Part shown: one piece after another, positions 17,856 to 27,967 of the stretch
How positions within the stretch are numbered: position 1 is the first letter of the stretch
Layout of the letters: the number at the start of each line of letters is the position of its first letter
DNA from: an uncultured Pseudothermotoga sp.
GTDB lineage: Bacteria > Thermotogota > Thermotogae > Thermotogales > DSM-5069
Direction: 5' to 3'
DNA length: 64,000 nucleotides
Assembly: GCA_937995655.1 (NCBI GenBank)
Contig: CALKJI010000007.1
Coordinates: 38,641-102,640, forward strand
Notes under the pieces: model-generated
Databases searched by the model: none
What the model was told of the DNA's origin: nothing
The model's input: only the letters and a program-made list of their open reading frames with translations
Translations under genes and position numbers: made by a program

Positions 17856-18608
17856 GGCGCCAAGCCACTTTTTGTAGAGTTCATCGATCAAACCAGTGGT
17901 TTTAACCCACTGCACGAAGGTGTCAAGCCACCTCAAAGTCTCCATGTCCCCTTTTCTTATGGCAATCCCCAGATCCTCAAGGCTCAACAATTCTTGCACC
18001 ATCCCAATCGTGTCGTATTTCTGTGTAAAGAACTTCACATAGATTGAATCATTCACCATGATGTCGGCGCGTTTTGACACAACCTGAAAAGCTGCTTCAT
18101 CCATTGTCGAAAAGGTTAATATCTTTGCCTTAGGGAACATTCTCCTTGCTGTGAATTCACCTGTAGTGCCTAACTGAACCGCTATGGTTAACTGTTTTTG
18201 AGAAAGTTCCTGATAGGTTGGTGGTGTTTTGAAAACGGCTTTGTTGTATAATATAGCCTGTCCAACAGTCAAGTAAGGTATAGAAAAATTCACCTTTAGA
18301 GCGCGTTCGGGCGTGATTGTCATACCGGAAAAGATCATGTCAAACTTCCCAGAAAGGAGTGCCGGTATGACACCATCCCAGTTGACGATGACGTATTCTA
18401 CCTTTACTCCAAGGATCTCGGCCATCTTTTTGATCAGTTCAATCTCAAGCCCGACGCGCTCCCCTTTTTCGTTTGTGCCATACAACGGCATGTAACCTTC
18501 GTCCTGACCGATCCTCAAAACACCTCTTTTTTGAATATCTTCGATCAACGAAGCAAAGCTCAATGCCGTAACTAGAACCAAGAAAATCACCACTAAAGAC
18601 CTTTTCAC
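17850..18608 (-). CDS. amino-acid ABC transporter substrate-binding protein (SBP_bac_3)
   Basis: 252 aa. Signal peptide in the first 19 residues (KRS then LVVIFLVLVTALSFA). Typical family elements: GVLRIGQDEGYMPLYG, GLEIELIKKMAEILGVKVEYV, WDGVIPALLSGKFDMIFSGMT and TPERALKVNFSIPYL. It binds a polar amino acid outside the membrane and delivers it to the permease. Start GTG 18608 has GGAGG 8 nt upstream. It is first in the transporter operon and sits directly behind the attenuator leader. Confidence 0.93.
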   Translation of the reverse strand: MKRSLVVIFLVLVTALSFASLIEDIQKRGVLRIGQDEGYMPLYGTNEKGERVGLEIELIKKMAEILGVKVEYVIVNWDGVIPALLSGKFDMIFSGMTITPERALKVNFSIPYLTVGQAILYNKAVFKTPPTYQELSQKQLTIAVQLGTTGEFTARRMFPKAKILTFSTMDEAAFQVVSKRADIMVNDSIYVKFFTQKYDTIGMVQELLSLEDLGIAIRKGDMETLRWLDTFVQWVKTTGLIDELYKKWLGAE

Positions 18609-18628
18609 CTAAACCACCTCCGTATAAT

Positions 18629-18663
18629 AAAAAAACCGGGCTGTTTTTCACAGCCCGGTTTTT
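18629..18663 (-). terminator. rho-independent terminator in the ABC-transporter leader (attenuator)
   Basis: Stem AAAAACCGGGCTG / CAGCCCGGTTTTT with a 7-nt loop, followed on the minus strand by a run of T residues. It lies before the SD and GTG of the binding-protein gene, so it would stop transcription ahead of the operon unless prevented. Its 5' arm can instead pair with an upstream segment (see the leader entry). Confidence 0.9.
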
Positions 18664-18812
18664 AGTCCCTTAAGCCTATCAGGTGGCAACCAACGAAGTA
18701 CCACCCGGGGAATAAACCGGGCCGTACCTCGTATGGTGCTTTATTTCAACTATTGACGGTCGAAGCTTGCCATAAAAACTACTCACCATTGCGCCACCCT
18801 TTTACTTTGTTT
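18664..18812 (-). promoter_or_regulatory. structured 5' leader RNA, candidate riboswitch of unassigned family
   Basis: The leader between the promoter and the terminator folds into three nested elements. P1: GGTGGC (18793-18798) with GCCACC (18682-18687). P2: ATGGTG (18784-18789) with CACCAT (18733-18738), containing a GAGTAG segment. P3: an 8-bp outer pairing of CGAGGTAC with GTACTTCG plus an inner CCCGG/CCGGG (18694-18731). The segment GGCCCGGTTT in P3 can pair with AAACCGGGC of the terminator 5' arm, so the two states exclude each other: P3 formed permits termination, P3 opened allows antitermination. It does not match the T-box, lysine, SAM, TPP or cobalamin consensus I know. Ligand unknown; an amino acid is plausible from context. 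Confidence 0.7.
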
Positions 18813-18817
18813 GCATA

Positions 18818-18846
18818 ATCATACTATGACAAAAAATATTTGTCAA
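18818..18846 (-). promoter_or_regulatory. sigma-70 type promoter of the amino-acid ABC operon
   Basis: On the minus strand TTGACA (18841-18846), a 17-nt spacer and TATGAT (18818-18823). It lies within 40 nt downstream of the tldE stop codon and gives a leader of about 200 nt before the binding-protein start. The match to consensus is 11 of 12. Confidence 0.88.
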
Positions 18847-18853
18847 GAGTCAA

Positions 18854-20185
18854 TCAAGACCCACTTCCCGCTACGTCGATATATTCAACCAAGACCGATG
18901 GGACATAAGAAGAACCCGAAACCAAATCGCAGTCATCACCTATATCTTCAATACTTTTGAGCACTTCTAGGATATTTCCCGAAATAGTGATCTGTTCTAC
19001 GGGCTTGACGATCGCACCATTTTCAACGTAGTATCCCAAAGCGCTCACAGAAAATTCACCAGATACAGTTCTAACACCAGAATGTAGTCCATCGAGCGCG
19101 GTTACTATCACGCCCCTGTCAAGTTGTTTAATCAGATCTTGGTAACTCTTTTGACCAGCTGGGACAACTACATTCAACGGTACACATTTGTAGGTAAAAA
19201 CATTGCCAGTGGGTTCGATACCATCCCTCTTTGCAGATTTGAGAGAATGAAAATATGTCGTTAACACACCCTGGTCGATGAAGGACTTCTCCTTTGTAGG
19301 TACTCCTTCGTTGTCAAAGGACCTCTTTATCGGTGCCTTTTCAAAAAATGGGTCATCGATGATGGTGAGTTTTTCACTGGCAATCTTTGAATTGAGCTTA
19401 CCTTTCAATGGTGATAAACCTTTTTGTACCAATTCAGCAGAAAAGATGGGCATGAAGGCAAACAGCAACTCTGAAAAGACATTGCGTCTGAGAATTGCTC
19501 TGTATTTACCCGATGGGATACTTTCAGCGCCGAGTTGAGAGATCGCCTCCTGAGCGGCTTCGGTGACAATCCTGTCTGGATCGATGTCGTTGGGTCTTGA
19601 TCCAAACCTGACCTTCAAACCTCTTTTTGGTGTTTTTCCGTCCGAAGCAACAAGATACAGATAAGCGACACCAAGACCGGCACTCTCTGAGAGGGACAAT
19701 CCCTTTGTGTTGAATATGGATATTTCGTATCTTTCATGGGAATATACACTCATCATCACCATAGCTATACGTTTATCAAAGTTCATTGCCTTTTGCTCCA
19801 TGATCTTTGCAAAATCTATCTTGCTCTTTACAGGTATCTTTTCAAATTCGTCTTCAAAGTGCCTCGGATCAGAGTATTCGCCAGAACCATCGTGTATAGA
19901 GTCTTCTTCCAACGTATCGGTTACCAAAAAATTCTCATAGGCACTGTTTACTAAAAATTCTACAGAATCCTCATCAACGATCTCACATGAAGAAAAAGCA
20001 GCCTTTGAATCCTTCAAACCCTTGAATGTAACCCTTAAAGAATCTGCATCATTGTAGTTATCAATATTCTGTTTACTCACAACGACTCCAAATTCCCTCT
20101 CCCTATTGAATCGAAGTTCGCATTCATCAAAACCTTTCTTCTTGGCATATGAAAAAACTTTGTCTTTAAAATCTTCTATTCTCAT
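18854..20185 (-). CDS. TldE/PmbA family metalloprotease subunit
   Basis: 443 aa, partner of TldD in a heterodimeric protease that trims unfolded or leader peptides. It has the U62/PmbA architecture (NREREFGVVVSKQNI near the N-terminus, RSFDNEGVPTKEKSFIDQGVL, TYFHSLKSAKRDGIEPTGN, SVSALGYYVENGAIVKPV) but lacks an HExxxH motif, as expected for the non-catalytic subunit. ATG 20185 has GGGGGG 8 nt upstream and overlaps the tldD stop by 4 nt (ATGA). Confidence 0.9.
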   Translation of the reverse strand: MRIEDFKDKVFSYAKKKGFDECELRFNREREFGVVVSKQNIDNYNDADSLRVTFKGLKDSKAAFSSCEIVDEDSVEFLVNSAYENFLVTDTLEEDSIHDGSGEYSDPRHFEDEFEKIPVKSKIDFAKIMEQKAMNFDKRIAMVMMSVYSHERYEISIFNTKGLSLSESAGLGVAYLYLVASDGKTPKRGLKVRFGSRPNDIDPDRIVTEAAQEAISQLGAESIPSGKYRAILRRNVFSELLFAFMPIFSAELVQKGLSPLKGKLNSKIASEKLTIIDDPFFEKAPIKRSFDNEGVPTKEKSFIDQGVLTTYFHSLKSAKRDGIEPTGNVFTYKCVPLNVVVPAGQKSYQDLIKQLDRGVIVTALDGLHSGVRTVSGEFSVSALGYYVENGAIVKPVEQITISGNILEVLKSIEDIGDDCDLVSGSSYVPSVLVEYIDVAGSGS

Positions 20186-21570
20186 CTGCTTCGCCCCCCA
20201 ACTATCAGTTCAGTCACCCTGATCGTGGGCTGTCCGACATCTGCTGGCACGCTGCCAGAGATCGATCCACACATTCCCTGTCCACGTGATAGGTCATTTC
20301 CAACCATATCGATCCTTTGAATTACATCTGCTCCTTTGCCTATGAGTGTCGCACCCCGAACAGGTTTTGTTATCTTACCTTTTTCTATCAGATAACCTTC
20401 AGCGACGGCAAAGTTGAATTCGCCCGTGGCAGGATGGACCGATCCTCCGCCCATGGTTTTTGCATACAATCCATAATCCGTTGCAGCGATTATCTCTTCT
20501 GGCAGATACTTTCCGGGCAGTATGAAAGTGTTACTCATTCTCGAGGTTGGGGCAAATCTGTAATTTTGTCTTCGACCGCATCCGTTAGATTCTATGCCCA
20601 TCTTTTTGGAATGGAAACGATCGACCAGGTATGTTTTAAGAACACCGTTCTCTATGAGTAGGTTTCTTTGTGTTGGAGTTCCTTCGTCATCAATATTGTT
20701 TGATCCCCAAGCATTTGGTATCGTACCGTCATCTACAGCAGATACACAATCGGAGGCAATCTTCTGGCCTAGTTTTCCTGCGAAGACAGACGCGCCCTTC
20801 GCAACGGAGGTCGCCTCAAGCGCATGGCCACAAGCCTCGTGGAATATGACTCCACCAAAGGCATTCGAGATGACAACGGGCATCTTCCCAGCAGGCGCGT
20901 ATTCTGCCCTAACCATTCTATCGGCTATTCTTGCGGCTTCAGCCCCTACATCGTAAGGATCCAGCAAGTTGAAAAGCTCTATTCCCATCGCTGCTCCTGG
21001 CCCAAAAAAACCTGATTCCTGCTCTGAATCTTTTGTTGCAACAGCACTGACCATCAACCTTGTTCGAACACGTCGATCTTGTGCTATCAAACCATCTGAG
21101 TTGGCTATAAAGATCCTCTGATCATAATCCCAGTATCTTACGACAACTTGGCTTATGAGATTTGAATAGTTCTTTGCCCCTTCATGTGCCTTTTTCATGA
21201 TCTTTGCCTTTTCAGATTTTGAAATTTCTTGAGGATAGAAGAAGACTAAATGCGAGTTTTTTACATCCTTGTTCATCATGTTGATCGATCTTTTCTCGCT
21301 ACCTTTGATTTCAAGTGCATCTATCAATCTATCGAGTATCATAGAAAGCTGCTTCTCAGAAAGATCATTTGTGTACGCATAGACTTGCTGTCCATTCTTG
21401 AAAATTCTTAAACCCACTCCAAACTCACGGCCGCTACTTGCAACCTCTACTCTTCCATCGATCATAGTCATCTCTGTACCGCATCTGTCTTCGGCGAAGA
21501 TCTCTACAAAATCAGCACCATTGTTGATACCTTTGTTTATCAGCCGCTCGACAATTTTGCTTTCTAACAA
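20182..21570 (-). CDS. tldD: TldD family zinc metalloprotease subunit
   Basis: 462 aa. The catalytic HExxxH is seen in IFHEACGHALEATSVAKG, and the C-terminal VAEGYLIEKGKITKPVRGAT and RVTELIVGG are typical. TldD provides the zinc site; TldE (next gene) completes the active particle. Start TTG 21570 is chosen because GGAGG lies 8 nt upstream; the in-frame extension to 21615 has no SD. Coupled to tldE by ATGA. Confidence 0.93.
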   Translation of the reverse strand: MLESKIVERLINKGINNGADFVEIFAEDRCGTEMTMIDGRVEVASSGREFGVGLRIFKNGQQVYAYTNDLSEKQLSMILDRLIDALEIKGSEKRSINMMNKDVKNSHLVFFYPQEISKSEKAKIMKKAHEGAKNYSNLISQVVVRYWDYDQRIFIANSDGLIAQDRRVRTRLMVSAVATKDSEQESGFFGPGAAMGIELFNLLDPYDVGAEAARIADRMVRAEYAPAGKMPVVISNAFGGVIFHEACGHALEATSVAKGASVFAGKLGQKIASDCVSAVDDGTIPNAWGSNNIDDEGTPTQRNLLIENGVLKTYLVDRFHSKKMGIESNGCGRRQNYRFAPTSRMSNTFILPGKYLPEEIIAATDYGLYAKTMGGGSVHPATGEFNFAVAEGYLIEKGKITKPVRGATLIGKGADVIQRIDMVGNDLSRGQGMCGSISGSVPADVGQPTIRVTELIVGGRSR

Positions 21571-21883
21571 AAAATTCACCTCCCACAAGAATCTTATCAT
21601 GCCTAATCTTATCAAGGCTAACCAATGTCATTTTGATGAGCGTTCTATTTTCAGACTCTTGAATAAAACTCTAAAACAATATAAGGTTGAACTAGCAATG
21701 TGTTGTCCCATGAGCAGCTCAAATACAAAGCCTTTTGATTCAGAGTATTAATCCTTTAAAGAACCTACCAAAAGTGATCTTTTGAACTTTTCCATTTCCC
21801 TAAGCCTTCATCTCGATAATGCTCATCTTTTTCCTTAGACTAAGTAGGCAATATTTGTTACAATCAACCACAGAGGTGTTGAG
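21571..21883. other. divergent intergenic region, tldD / THUMP methyltransferase
   Basis: 313 nt without a convincing gene. Near tldD there is an imperfect direct repeat, AATCTTATCATGCCTAA (21590-21606) and AATCTTATCAAGGCTAA (21605-21621), 15 of 17 identical. Near the right end a weak promoter-like pair lies on the plus strand. The remaining AT-rich sequence shows no strong hairpin, tRNA or reading frame that I would support. Confidence 0.6.
21835..21864 (+). promoter_or_regulatory. possible promoter for the THUMP methyltransferase gene
   Basis: TTAGAC (21835-21840), 18-nt spacer, TACAAT (21859-21864), about 20 nt before the GTG start. Four or five matches per box; plausible but not strong. 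Confidence 0.35.
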
Positions 21884-22957
21884 GTGGAGTTTGTTGCTCT
21901 GTGCACTTGTGGACTTGAAGGTGCTGTGTGTATCGAACTGAAAAGACTTGGTTTCAAAATAAAGATGGTTACAGCGGGACACATACACTTTCATGGACAG
22001 CTGCAAGATGTTCCTTTGCTGAACTTGAAGCTCAACAGTGCCGATAGAATTTTGATACACATGGTGTCTTTTCAAGCTCATAATTTTGACGACCTGTACG
22101 ATGGCACTCAGAGTGCTCAATGGCAACAAATAGTTCATCAGAGAGCAAACCTTGTGGTTGAAAAAGTGAAGGTGAGAAATTCGAAACTTTCTGCAACAGG
22201 CGCAATTGCATCTGTCGTCAAGAAGGCGATCTATGACAAAATCAAATCAACTGGCAAGGGCGATGGAACAGAATATCCCCTTTATGTCTATTTGAAAAAT
22301 GATCTTGTTTCCATAATGATCGATACGACAGGCAAGGATGCATTGAACAAAAGGGGATACAGAATCAAAACCTCGATGGCACCATTGCGTGAAACGATTG
22401 CTGCAGCATTGATTCTATTGAGCCATTGGGACAATGAGACGCCTTTGATAGACCCTTTTTGTGGAAGTGGCACAATACCTATAGAGGCTGCAAGGATAGC
22501 ATTAAGGTTGTTAAACAACAAGAGGGTCTTTGCATTTCAAGAATGGCCAATATTCGGTGATTACCATCTTGATTTTCATGAAAAGGTGGTTCTGAAAGAT
22601 AAGATAATCTCTATAGGTTTTGATAAAGACCAACAGATACTCAAAATCGCAGATGAGAATGCCAAGAGAGCAGGTGTGAGAAAAAACTTGCTCTTTCACA
22701 CCAAAGCTTTTGAAGATTTAAGACCATTCAAAGAAAAATTGCACGTTCTCACCAACCCGCCATTTGGAATCAGGTTGAAGGAAGGTGACTCAAAATTCTA
22801 CAGAAATCTTTCAAAAATAACTGACTTGTTCCCAAACTCTAAAATATGCCTCATAACCCCTAGACAAGATCTAGAAAAATTCTTCGCTTGTAAAGCAAAG
22901 AAAAAGTTCAAGTTTCAAAACAGCGGTATCTGGACTTGGTGTTACATCTTCGAATAA
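21884..22957 (+). CDS. THUMP-domain RNA guanine-N2 methyltransferase (RlmL/Trm14-like)
   Basis: 357 aa. The N-terminal part (CGLEGAVCIELKRLGF, HIHFHGQLQDV) is a ferredoxin-like plus THUMP RNA-binding region. The C-terminal SAM domain shows DPFCGSGTIPIEAARIAL (motif I) and the catalytic TNPPFGIRLKEG (NPPF motif IV for N-methylation). Likely product: m2G in 23S rRNA or tRNA; the target is not decided by motifs. GTG 21884 has GAGGTG about 5 nt upstream. Single-gene unit ended by the terminator shared with rpoC. Confidence 0.87.
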   Translation: MEFVALCTCGLEGAVCIELKRLGFKIKMVTAGHIHFHGQLQDVPLLNLKLNSADRILIHMVSFQAHNFDDLYDGTQSAQWQQIVHQRANLVVEKVKVRNSKLSATGAIASVVKKAIYDKIKSTGKGDGTEYPLYVYLKNDLVSIMIDTTGKDALNKRGYRIKTSMAPLRETIAAALILLSHWDNETPLIDPFCGSGTIPIEAARIALRLLNNKRVFAFQEWPIFGDYHLDFHEKVVLKDKIISIGFDKDQQILKIADENAKRAGVRKNLLFHTKAFEDLRPFKEKLHVLTNPPFGIRLKEGDSKFYRNLSKITDLFPNSKICLITPRQDLEKFFACKAKKKFKFQNSGIWTWCYIFE

Positions 22958-22965
22958 AGGTGAAT

Positions 22966-22994
22966 AAAAAGAGGGGCCTTTGCCCCTCTTTTTT
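22966..22994. terminator. bidirectional terminator between the methyltransferase and rpoC
   Basis: AAAAAGAGGGGC, loop CTTT, GCCCCTCTTTTTT. With A-run and T-run flanks it can work on both strands, ending the plus-strand methyltransferase gene and the minus-strand rpoBC operon. Confidence 0.92.
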
Positions 22995-25900
22995 ATGCCA
23001 TCTTTTCGGCCTCTGCCGCTCTTGGAGTCTCTTCTATTTGGATGTTTGCAAAGGTTTCTAAACCGGTGCCTGCTGGTATGAGTTGACCGACGATGACATT
23101 TTCCTTTAAACCTTCCAAGAAATCAGTATTACCTTCAACAGCAGCTTCTGTTAAAACCTGTGGTGTCTGTTGGAACGATGCCGCACCGAGCCACCCTTTT
23201 TGTTCCAAAGAGGCTTTTGTTATCCTCAAAAGTCTTCTTCTATACCTCATAGGTTCTTTTGGAGCAATCTGATAGAATACTGGCTTACCTTCGTCATAGA
23301 TACAAACTTCCTTTACTCCTGCTTGGATAGCCTCCTCAAGTGCTTCATCGGTCAACTCTGTTCCTTCTGCTGCTATTTCCTCGATTTGGTCATTGATCTT
23401 TGCAACTATCTTCCTGGCAAGGATCTTACCGAGTACAAAATTCTTGTTGCTCTGAACATTTGCGTTTGCTTTAAGGATTTCTTCATTTATTCTTTCAGCT
23501 TCAGCGATAGTCAAAAGTTGACCCGGTAAGTAATCTGTATCACCAGGATCGATGACCTCAACTCTCCCAAGCATTTGCTTTATAATAACTTCAAAGTGCT
23601 TATTGTGTATTTCAACACCCTGCTCTACATAAACCTTTTGGGTTTCTTTTAGCAAGTACATTGCCGTCGATTCAACTCCAAGTGTATCCATCAACTTTCT
23701 GAGTCTTATGGTTCCTGTTGTCAGCATCGTACCAGGCAACACTTTTTGCCCGAGCCTGACCTTGACCTTCGTCTTCTCGGGAATTTCGTATTCATGTATG
23801 CCACCAAGGTAGTCTTCAATATAGATCTTCTGCTTACCTTCCGCATCCTTGATGTCCTTCACGAAACCAGCTTCCATTGCAAAAACTCCTTCAGGTTCCT
23901 TGAGTTTTTTCCTCGCTTCGAATAGTTCTTCTGCCCTTGGTAGACCCTGTGTTATGTCTGCTGTCGTTGCTATGCCACCTGTATGGAATGTCCTCATGGT
24001 GAGCTGGGTCCCAGGTTCACCTATAGACTGTGCAGCGATTATACCTACAGCCTCTCCTACCTGCACAACTCTATGATTAGATAGATCCATACCATAGCAC
24101 ATGGCGCAGACACCTTTTTCGGCTTCACAAGTCAGCACTGAGCGCACATAGATGTTTGGTCTCACTTTAACATGACCTATACCGTTTTCTTCAAGCAACT
24201 TCGCAGTTGTTTCATCTATCTCCTCTTGATAAACAACCAGTTGCTTTTCTCCTTTATTGTCATCCAAAGTCTGTTGTGAAACAGTCCCCACAACTGGGTA
24301 GATCTTTATCTTCAATGATTTCTTACCCGCATTTCTGGCAGCTCTGATAATGTCCCACGTGAGTTCCGTTCCAACCTCCAGGTAAGTACCGTCGGTTCTA
24401 ACTTCCTCTGCCAGTTCAGTATAACAATGAGGTAAGTGGAGACTCTGTAAATCCAATGTTTGTTCAACACAGACCGGTACCGACACCGAGTAATTTGCAA
24501 GAAATTCTGCATCATCATCGGAAAGCATGGTATTTCTAACGTACTCTTTCATAGTCTTTGGGTTCACTACTACTTCTCCAGTCAGCGGGTCGAGAACATC
24601 CTTTGCCAAAATTCTTCCAAAGAGAAAATCCTTCAACTTCTGCACCGTCAGATCATCACTCACAAGCTCTATGGCCTTTATGCCATTTTCTGTACCACAG
24701 TCAGTCGTTGTTATCACTACACTCTGAGAAACGTCCACCAATCGGCGTGTCAGATAACCTGCCGATGAAGTTCTCAAAGCTGTGTCGGCGGCACCTTTCC
24801 TGGCACCATGTGTTGAAATGAAAAATTCCATACTGGTTAAACCTTCACGGAAGTTTGAAATAATCGGTATTTCAATAGTCTTACCAGATGGATCAGCCAT
24901 CAAACCACGCATTCCGGCGAGCTGTTTGACTTGGTCGATGTTACCTCTCGCACCTGAATTGACCATCATGTAAACTGGGTTGAATGGATTCTCACCAAGG
25001 GCATCATAAGTGGCAATCTGAACATCTTCCGTAGCCTTGTTCCAAACCTTTATTATTTCTTTGTACCTTTCTTCAAAGTTTAGAAATCCTTCGTTATATT
25101 GACTTTCAATATATTCCACTCTCTGTCTGGCTTGTTCAATTATTTCGCTCTTCTTTCGTGATACTATCAAATCCTTCAGAGAGATGGTAAGTCCGGATAC
25201 AGTAGCATAATGAAAACCGAGGTCTTTCATATTGTCAAGTAAATCGGCAGTAGCATCGATACCATGTCGCTTAAAGGTATCGTATATGACATTCTTGATC
25301 TCTTTCTTACCGAAGGTACGTTCATAGTCCCTTAGATCTGGTGGAATGATCTCGTTTAGAATGATCCTTCCAACTGTTGTCTTAACCACTTTTTCTGTAT
25401 CAGCAACTCTCACCTTTGCCAGTACCGGCGTGTGGAGTTTAACATAACCCAGAGAATAAGCTAACACAGCCTCTTCTGTTGATCCAAAACGGTATTTTAT
25501 ATTCTCTGGTTTTATATCCTTGAAACCCTTTCCAATAGCTGTCAGATAGTATACTCCAACGATAATATCTTTTCCTGGCATCGATATTGGCTTTCCATGT
25601 GCCGGCGATATTATGTTGTATCTTGAAAGCATCAAGTACTTTGCTTCGGCTTGTGCTGCGGCAGAAAGCGGTACATGTACTGCCATCTGATCACCATCGA
25701 AGTCAGCGTTGAATGGTGGACATACAAGTGGATGCAGCTGGATAGCGTTACCTTCTATTAGTTTTGGCTCGAAGGCTTGAATAGACATTCTATGCAGTGT
25801 GGGAGCCCGGTTGAGTAAAACCGGATGACCTTTTATAACCTCTTCGAGTATATCCCATGCTTCTGGCATCTCTTTTTCTATGATTGCCTTCTTCATCTTG

Positions 25901-27942
25901 CGAGCCGTCTTGCTTGATTCGCCACCTTCTTCCAGGAGCTTTGATAAGACAAAGGGTCTGAACAATTCCATAGCCATCTTCTTAGGAAGACCACACTGAT
26001 GTATCTTCAGTTCAGGTCCAACAACTATGACGGCCCTACCAGAATAGTCTACTCGTTTTCCCAAAAGATTTCGTCTGAACCTTCCTTTTTTACCTTTCAC
26101 AAGGTCTGTCAAAGACTTTAGTGCTCTACCGTTTCTATCGGCAACAGCCTTGCCAATTCTTCCATTGTATATGAGGCTGTCAACGGCTTCTTGTAGCATT
26201 CTCTTTTCATTTCTTATGATGATATCTGGTGCATTTAGTTCTAATAGTCTCCTTAGTCTGTTATTTCTATTTATCACTCTTCTATAAAGATCGTTCAAAT
26301 CCGTAGTAGCAAACCTGCCACCATCTATCTGAATCATTGGCCTGAGCTCAGGAGGGATGACAGGAATAGCTTCCAAGACCATCCACTCTGGCCTTGCGTT
26401 GGATTTAATCAAATCTTTCACGATCTTCAATCTTTTCAACAATTTCAGTGCTCTACCACTACTCTTGGGCAGTTGAGATAGCTCTGATTCAATCTGTGCT
26501 CTGAGTTTTTCCAAATCGATCTTTTCAAGTAACTTTTTTACCGCCGTCGCACCATAATGAGCCTCTATCTTGCCGGGGTATAGCTCTCTGTAAGCCTCGT
26601 ACTCGCTTTCAGTTATGATTGAACCAACGTTCAAGCCAGTTTGTTTTGAGAGTTCCTCATCGATTTCCGTTATGGCTACTATGGGTCTATCGTTCTCAAC
26701 CTCAGCTTCAACCGTGAACTGGTCAGGATAGTGTTCTTCAAAGATCTTGTATTCGTGGGCAGACAGCACTTCATCTTCGAAAAGAAATCTATCTGCCAGA
26801 TAATCGCCAGCTTTGACTGTGTCACCATCATTGACATATGCCAGCGCGCCTTCAAAGATTGGATATTGTTTTTCTTGAATAACTTGTTCAACATACAAAG
26901 TACCAGCCGAGAGGACTTCGTAAGTACCGTCTTCCATCGGTCTGACATTCAACTCTTTACCAAATACAACCTTACCAGAACTTGGACTTTGAATAGACTG
27001 AATCGTACCAGCACTCAAAAGTTCGTCGGCTGCCTTTACTTTGCTGCCATCTTTGACAAGCACCTTGACACAGTATGGAATGGTTATATTGATCGGTTGT
27101 TCCTTGCTCGTTGCAAGCGGTTTGATAGTCATTGTAGAAGCCAGTTCATCTATCTCAACGGTTCCATCGAAGGGCGCGTAGAAAGGTGAAATCTGCTTTT
27201 GAGCAACCAAGAGAGTGCCCTTTTCAACAACCTGGTCGTTTTTCACAAGCAAGGTCATGCCCGGTTGAAGTTGGATGGGAACTCGTTGAGTATTTCGCAC
27301 GATTATCCAAGTGATTTCTCTTCCGGCATTACTTTTTTCAGTTTTTATCTTGATCTCACCATCGACATCAGATATAACTGGTGATTTTGGGTTTTTTATG
27401 GTAACTGCTATCTCGGCTTCAAAATCGAGGGCCTTTTTATAAATTTCATACTCAGTCTCATATAACACATCTCCGGCAGCAAACTGAGTCTTTTTGGGAT
27501 CAACTATCACATAAGTGCGTTCGATGATCCTTCTGCTGCCGTGGTATATGATATTTTCAAGGTCTCGTGCAGGTATGTTGAGCAACGTAGAAAGCACGCT
27601 TGGGCTGCTCTTTAGATACCAAATATGAACAACAGGAGCTGCTAGTTCTATGTGTCCCATTCTTTTTCTACGTGCTTCTTTTGATTCTACCCTCACACCG
27701 CACCTTTCACATACAGTTCCCTCATATTTCTTTCCCTTGTACTTTCCACAGACACATTCATAATCCTTCGTAGGTCCAAAGATCTTCTCACAGAACAATC
27801 CATCACGCTCTGGCTTGAATGATCTGTAGTTTATAGTCTCAGGCTTCTTAACTTCCCCACTGGACCAACTTCTTATCGTTTCAGGAGAAGCCACACCGAC
27901 CTTTACCGATGCAATTTTTCTCTTAAAAGTAGATATCGCCAT
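22993..27942 (-). CDS. rpoC: RNA polymerase beta' subunit
   Basis: 1649 aa. The N-terminal zinc site is CVCGKYKG...CERCGV near residues 60-80, and the catalytic Mg motif NADFDGDQM lies near residue 745. A second Cys set [13 protein letters not shown] occurs later. Between about residues 145 and 450 there is a long beta-rich stretch absent from E. coli at this place, matching the barrel-sandwich-hybrid insertion known in Thermotoga beta'. GGAGG 8 nt before ATG 27942. It is the last gene of the supraoperon, 25 nt after rpoB. Confidence 0.98.
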   Translation of the reverse strand: MAISTFKRKIASVKVGVASPETIRSWSSGEVKKPETINYRSFKPERDGLFCEKIFGPTKDYECVCGKYKGKKYEGTVCERCGVRVESKEARRKRMGHIELAAPVVHIWYLKSSPSVLSTLLNIPARDLENIIYHGSRRIIERTYVIVDPKKTQFAAGDVLYETEYEIYKKALDFEAEIAVTIKNPKSPVISDVDGEIKIKTEKSNAGREITWIIVRNTQRVPIQLQPGMTLLVKNDQVVEKGTLLVAQKQISPFYAPFDGTVEIDELASTMTIKPLATSKEQPINITIPYCVKVLVKDGSKVKAADELLSAGTIQSIQSPSSGKVVFGKELNVRPMEDGTYEVLSAGTLYVEQVIQEKQYPIFEGALAYVNDGDTVKAGDYLADRFLFEDEVLSAHEYKIFEEHYPDQFTVEAEVENDRPIVAITEIDEELSKQTGLNVGSIITESEYEAYRELYPGKIEAHYGATAVKKLLEKIDLEKLRAQIESELSQLPKSSGRALKLLKRLKIVKDLIKSNARPEWMVLEAIPVIPPELRPMIQIDGGRFATTDLNDLYRRVINRNNRLRRLLELNAPDIIIRNEKRMLQEAVDSLIYNGRIGKAVADRNGRALKSLTDLVKGKKGRFRRNLLGKRVDYSGRAVIVVGPELKIHQCGLPKKMAMELFRPFVLSKLLEEGGESSKTARKMKKAIIEKEMPEAWDILEEVIKGHPVLLNRAPTLHRMSIQAFEPKLIEGNAIQLHPLVCPPFNADFDGDQMAVHVPLSAAAQAEAKYLMLSRYNIISPAHGKPISMPGKDIIVGVYYLTAIGKGFKDIKPENIKYRFGSTEEAVLAYSLGYVKLHTPVLAKVRVADTEKVVKTTVGRIILNEIIPPDLRDYERTFGKKEIKNVIYDTFKRHGIDATADLLDNMKDLGFHYATVSGLTISLKDLIVSRKKSEIIEQARQRVEYIESQYNEGFLNFEERYKEIIKVWNKATEDVQIATYDALGENPFNPVYMMVNSGARGNIDQVKQLAGMRGLMADPSGKTIEIPIISNFREGLTSMEFFISTHGARKGAADTALRTSSAGYLTRRLVDVSQSVVITTTDCGTENGIKAIELVSDDLTVQKLKDFLFGRILAKDVLDPLTGEVVVNPKTMKEYVRNTMLSDDDAEFLANYSVSVPVCVEQTLDLQSLHLPHCYTELAEEVRTDGTYLEVGTELTWDIIRAARNAGKKSLKIKIYPVVGTVSQQTLDDNKGEKQLVVYQEEIDETTAKLLEENGIGHVKVRPNIYVRSVLTCEAEKGVCAMCYGMDLSNHRVVQVGEAVGIIAAQSIGEPGTQLTMRTFHTGGIATTADITQGLPRAEELFEARKKLKEPEGVFAMEAGFVKDIKDAEGKQKIYIEDYLGGIHEYEIPEKTKVKVRLGQKVLPGTMLTTGTIRLRKLMDTLGVESTAMYLLKETQKVYVEQGVEIHNKHFEVIIKQMLGRVEVIDPGDTDYLPGQLLTIAEAERINEEILKANANVQSNKNFVLGKILARKIVAKINDQIEEIAAEGTELTDEALEEAIQAGVKEVCIYDEGKPVFYQIAPKEPMRYRRRLLRITKASLEQKGWLGAASFQQTPQVLTEAAVEGNTDFLEGLKENVIVGQLIPAGTGLETFANIQIEETPRAAEAEKMA

Positions 27943-27967
27943 TCATTTTCCCTCCTCGGCAACCTTA

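Noticed and set aside
18664..18812. T-box or lysine riboswitch identity for the leader
   Set aside because: GGGTGGTAC differs from the T-box core and pairs in another way; GAGTAG alone is not enough for the lysine type, and GCCGAAG is lacking. Kept as unassigned.
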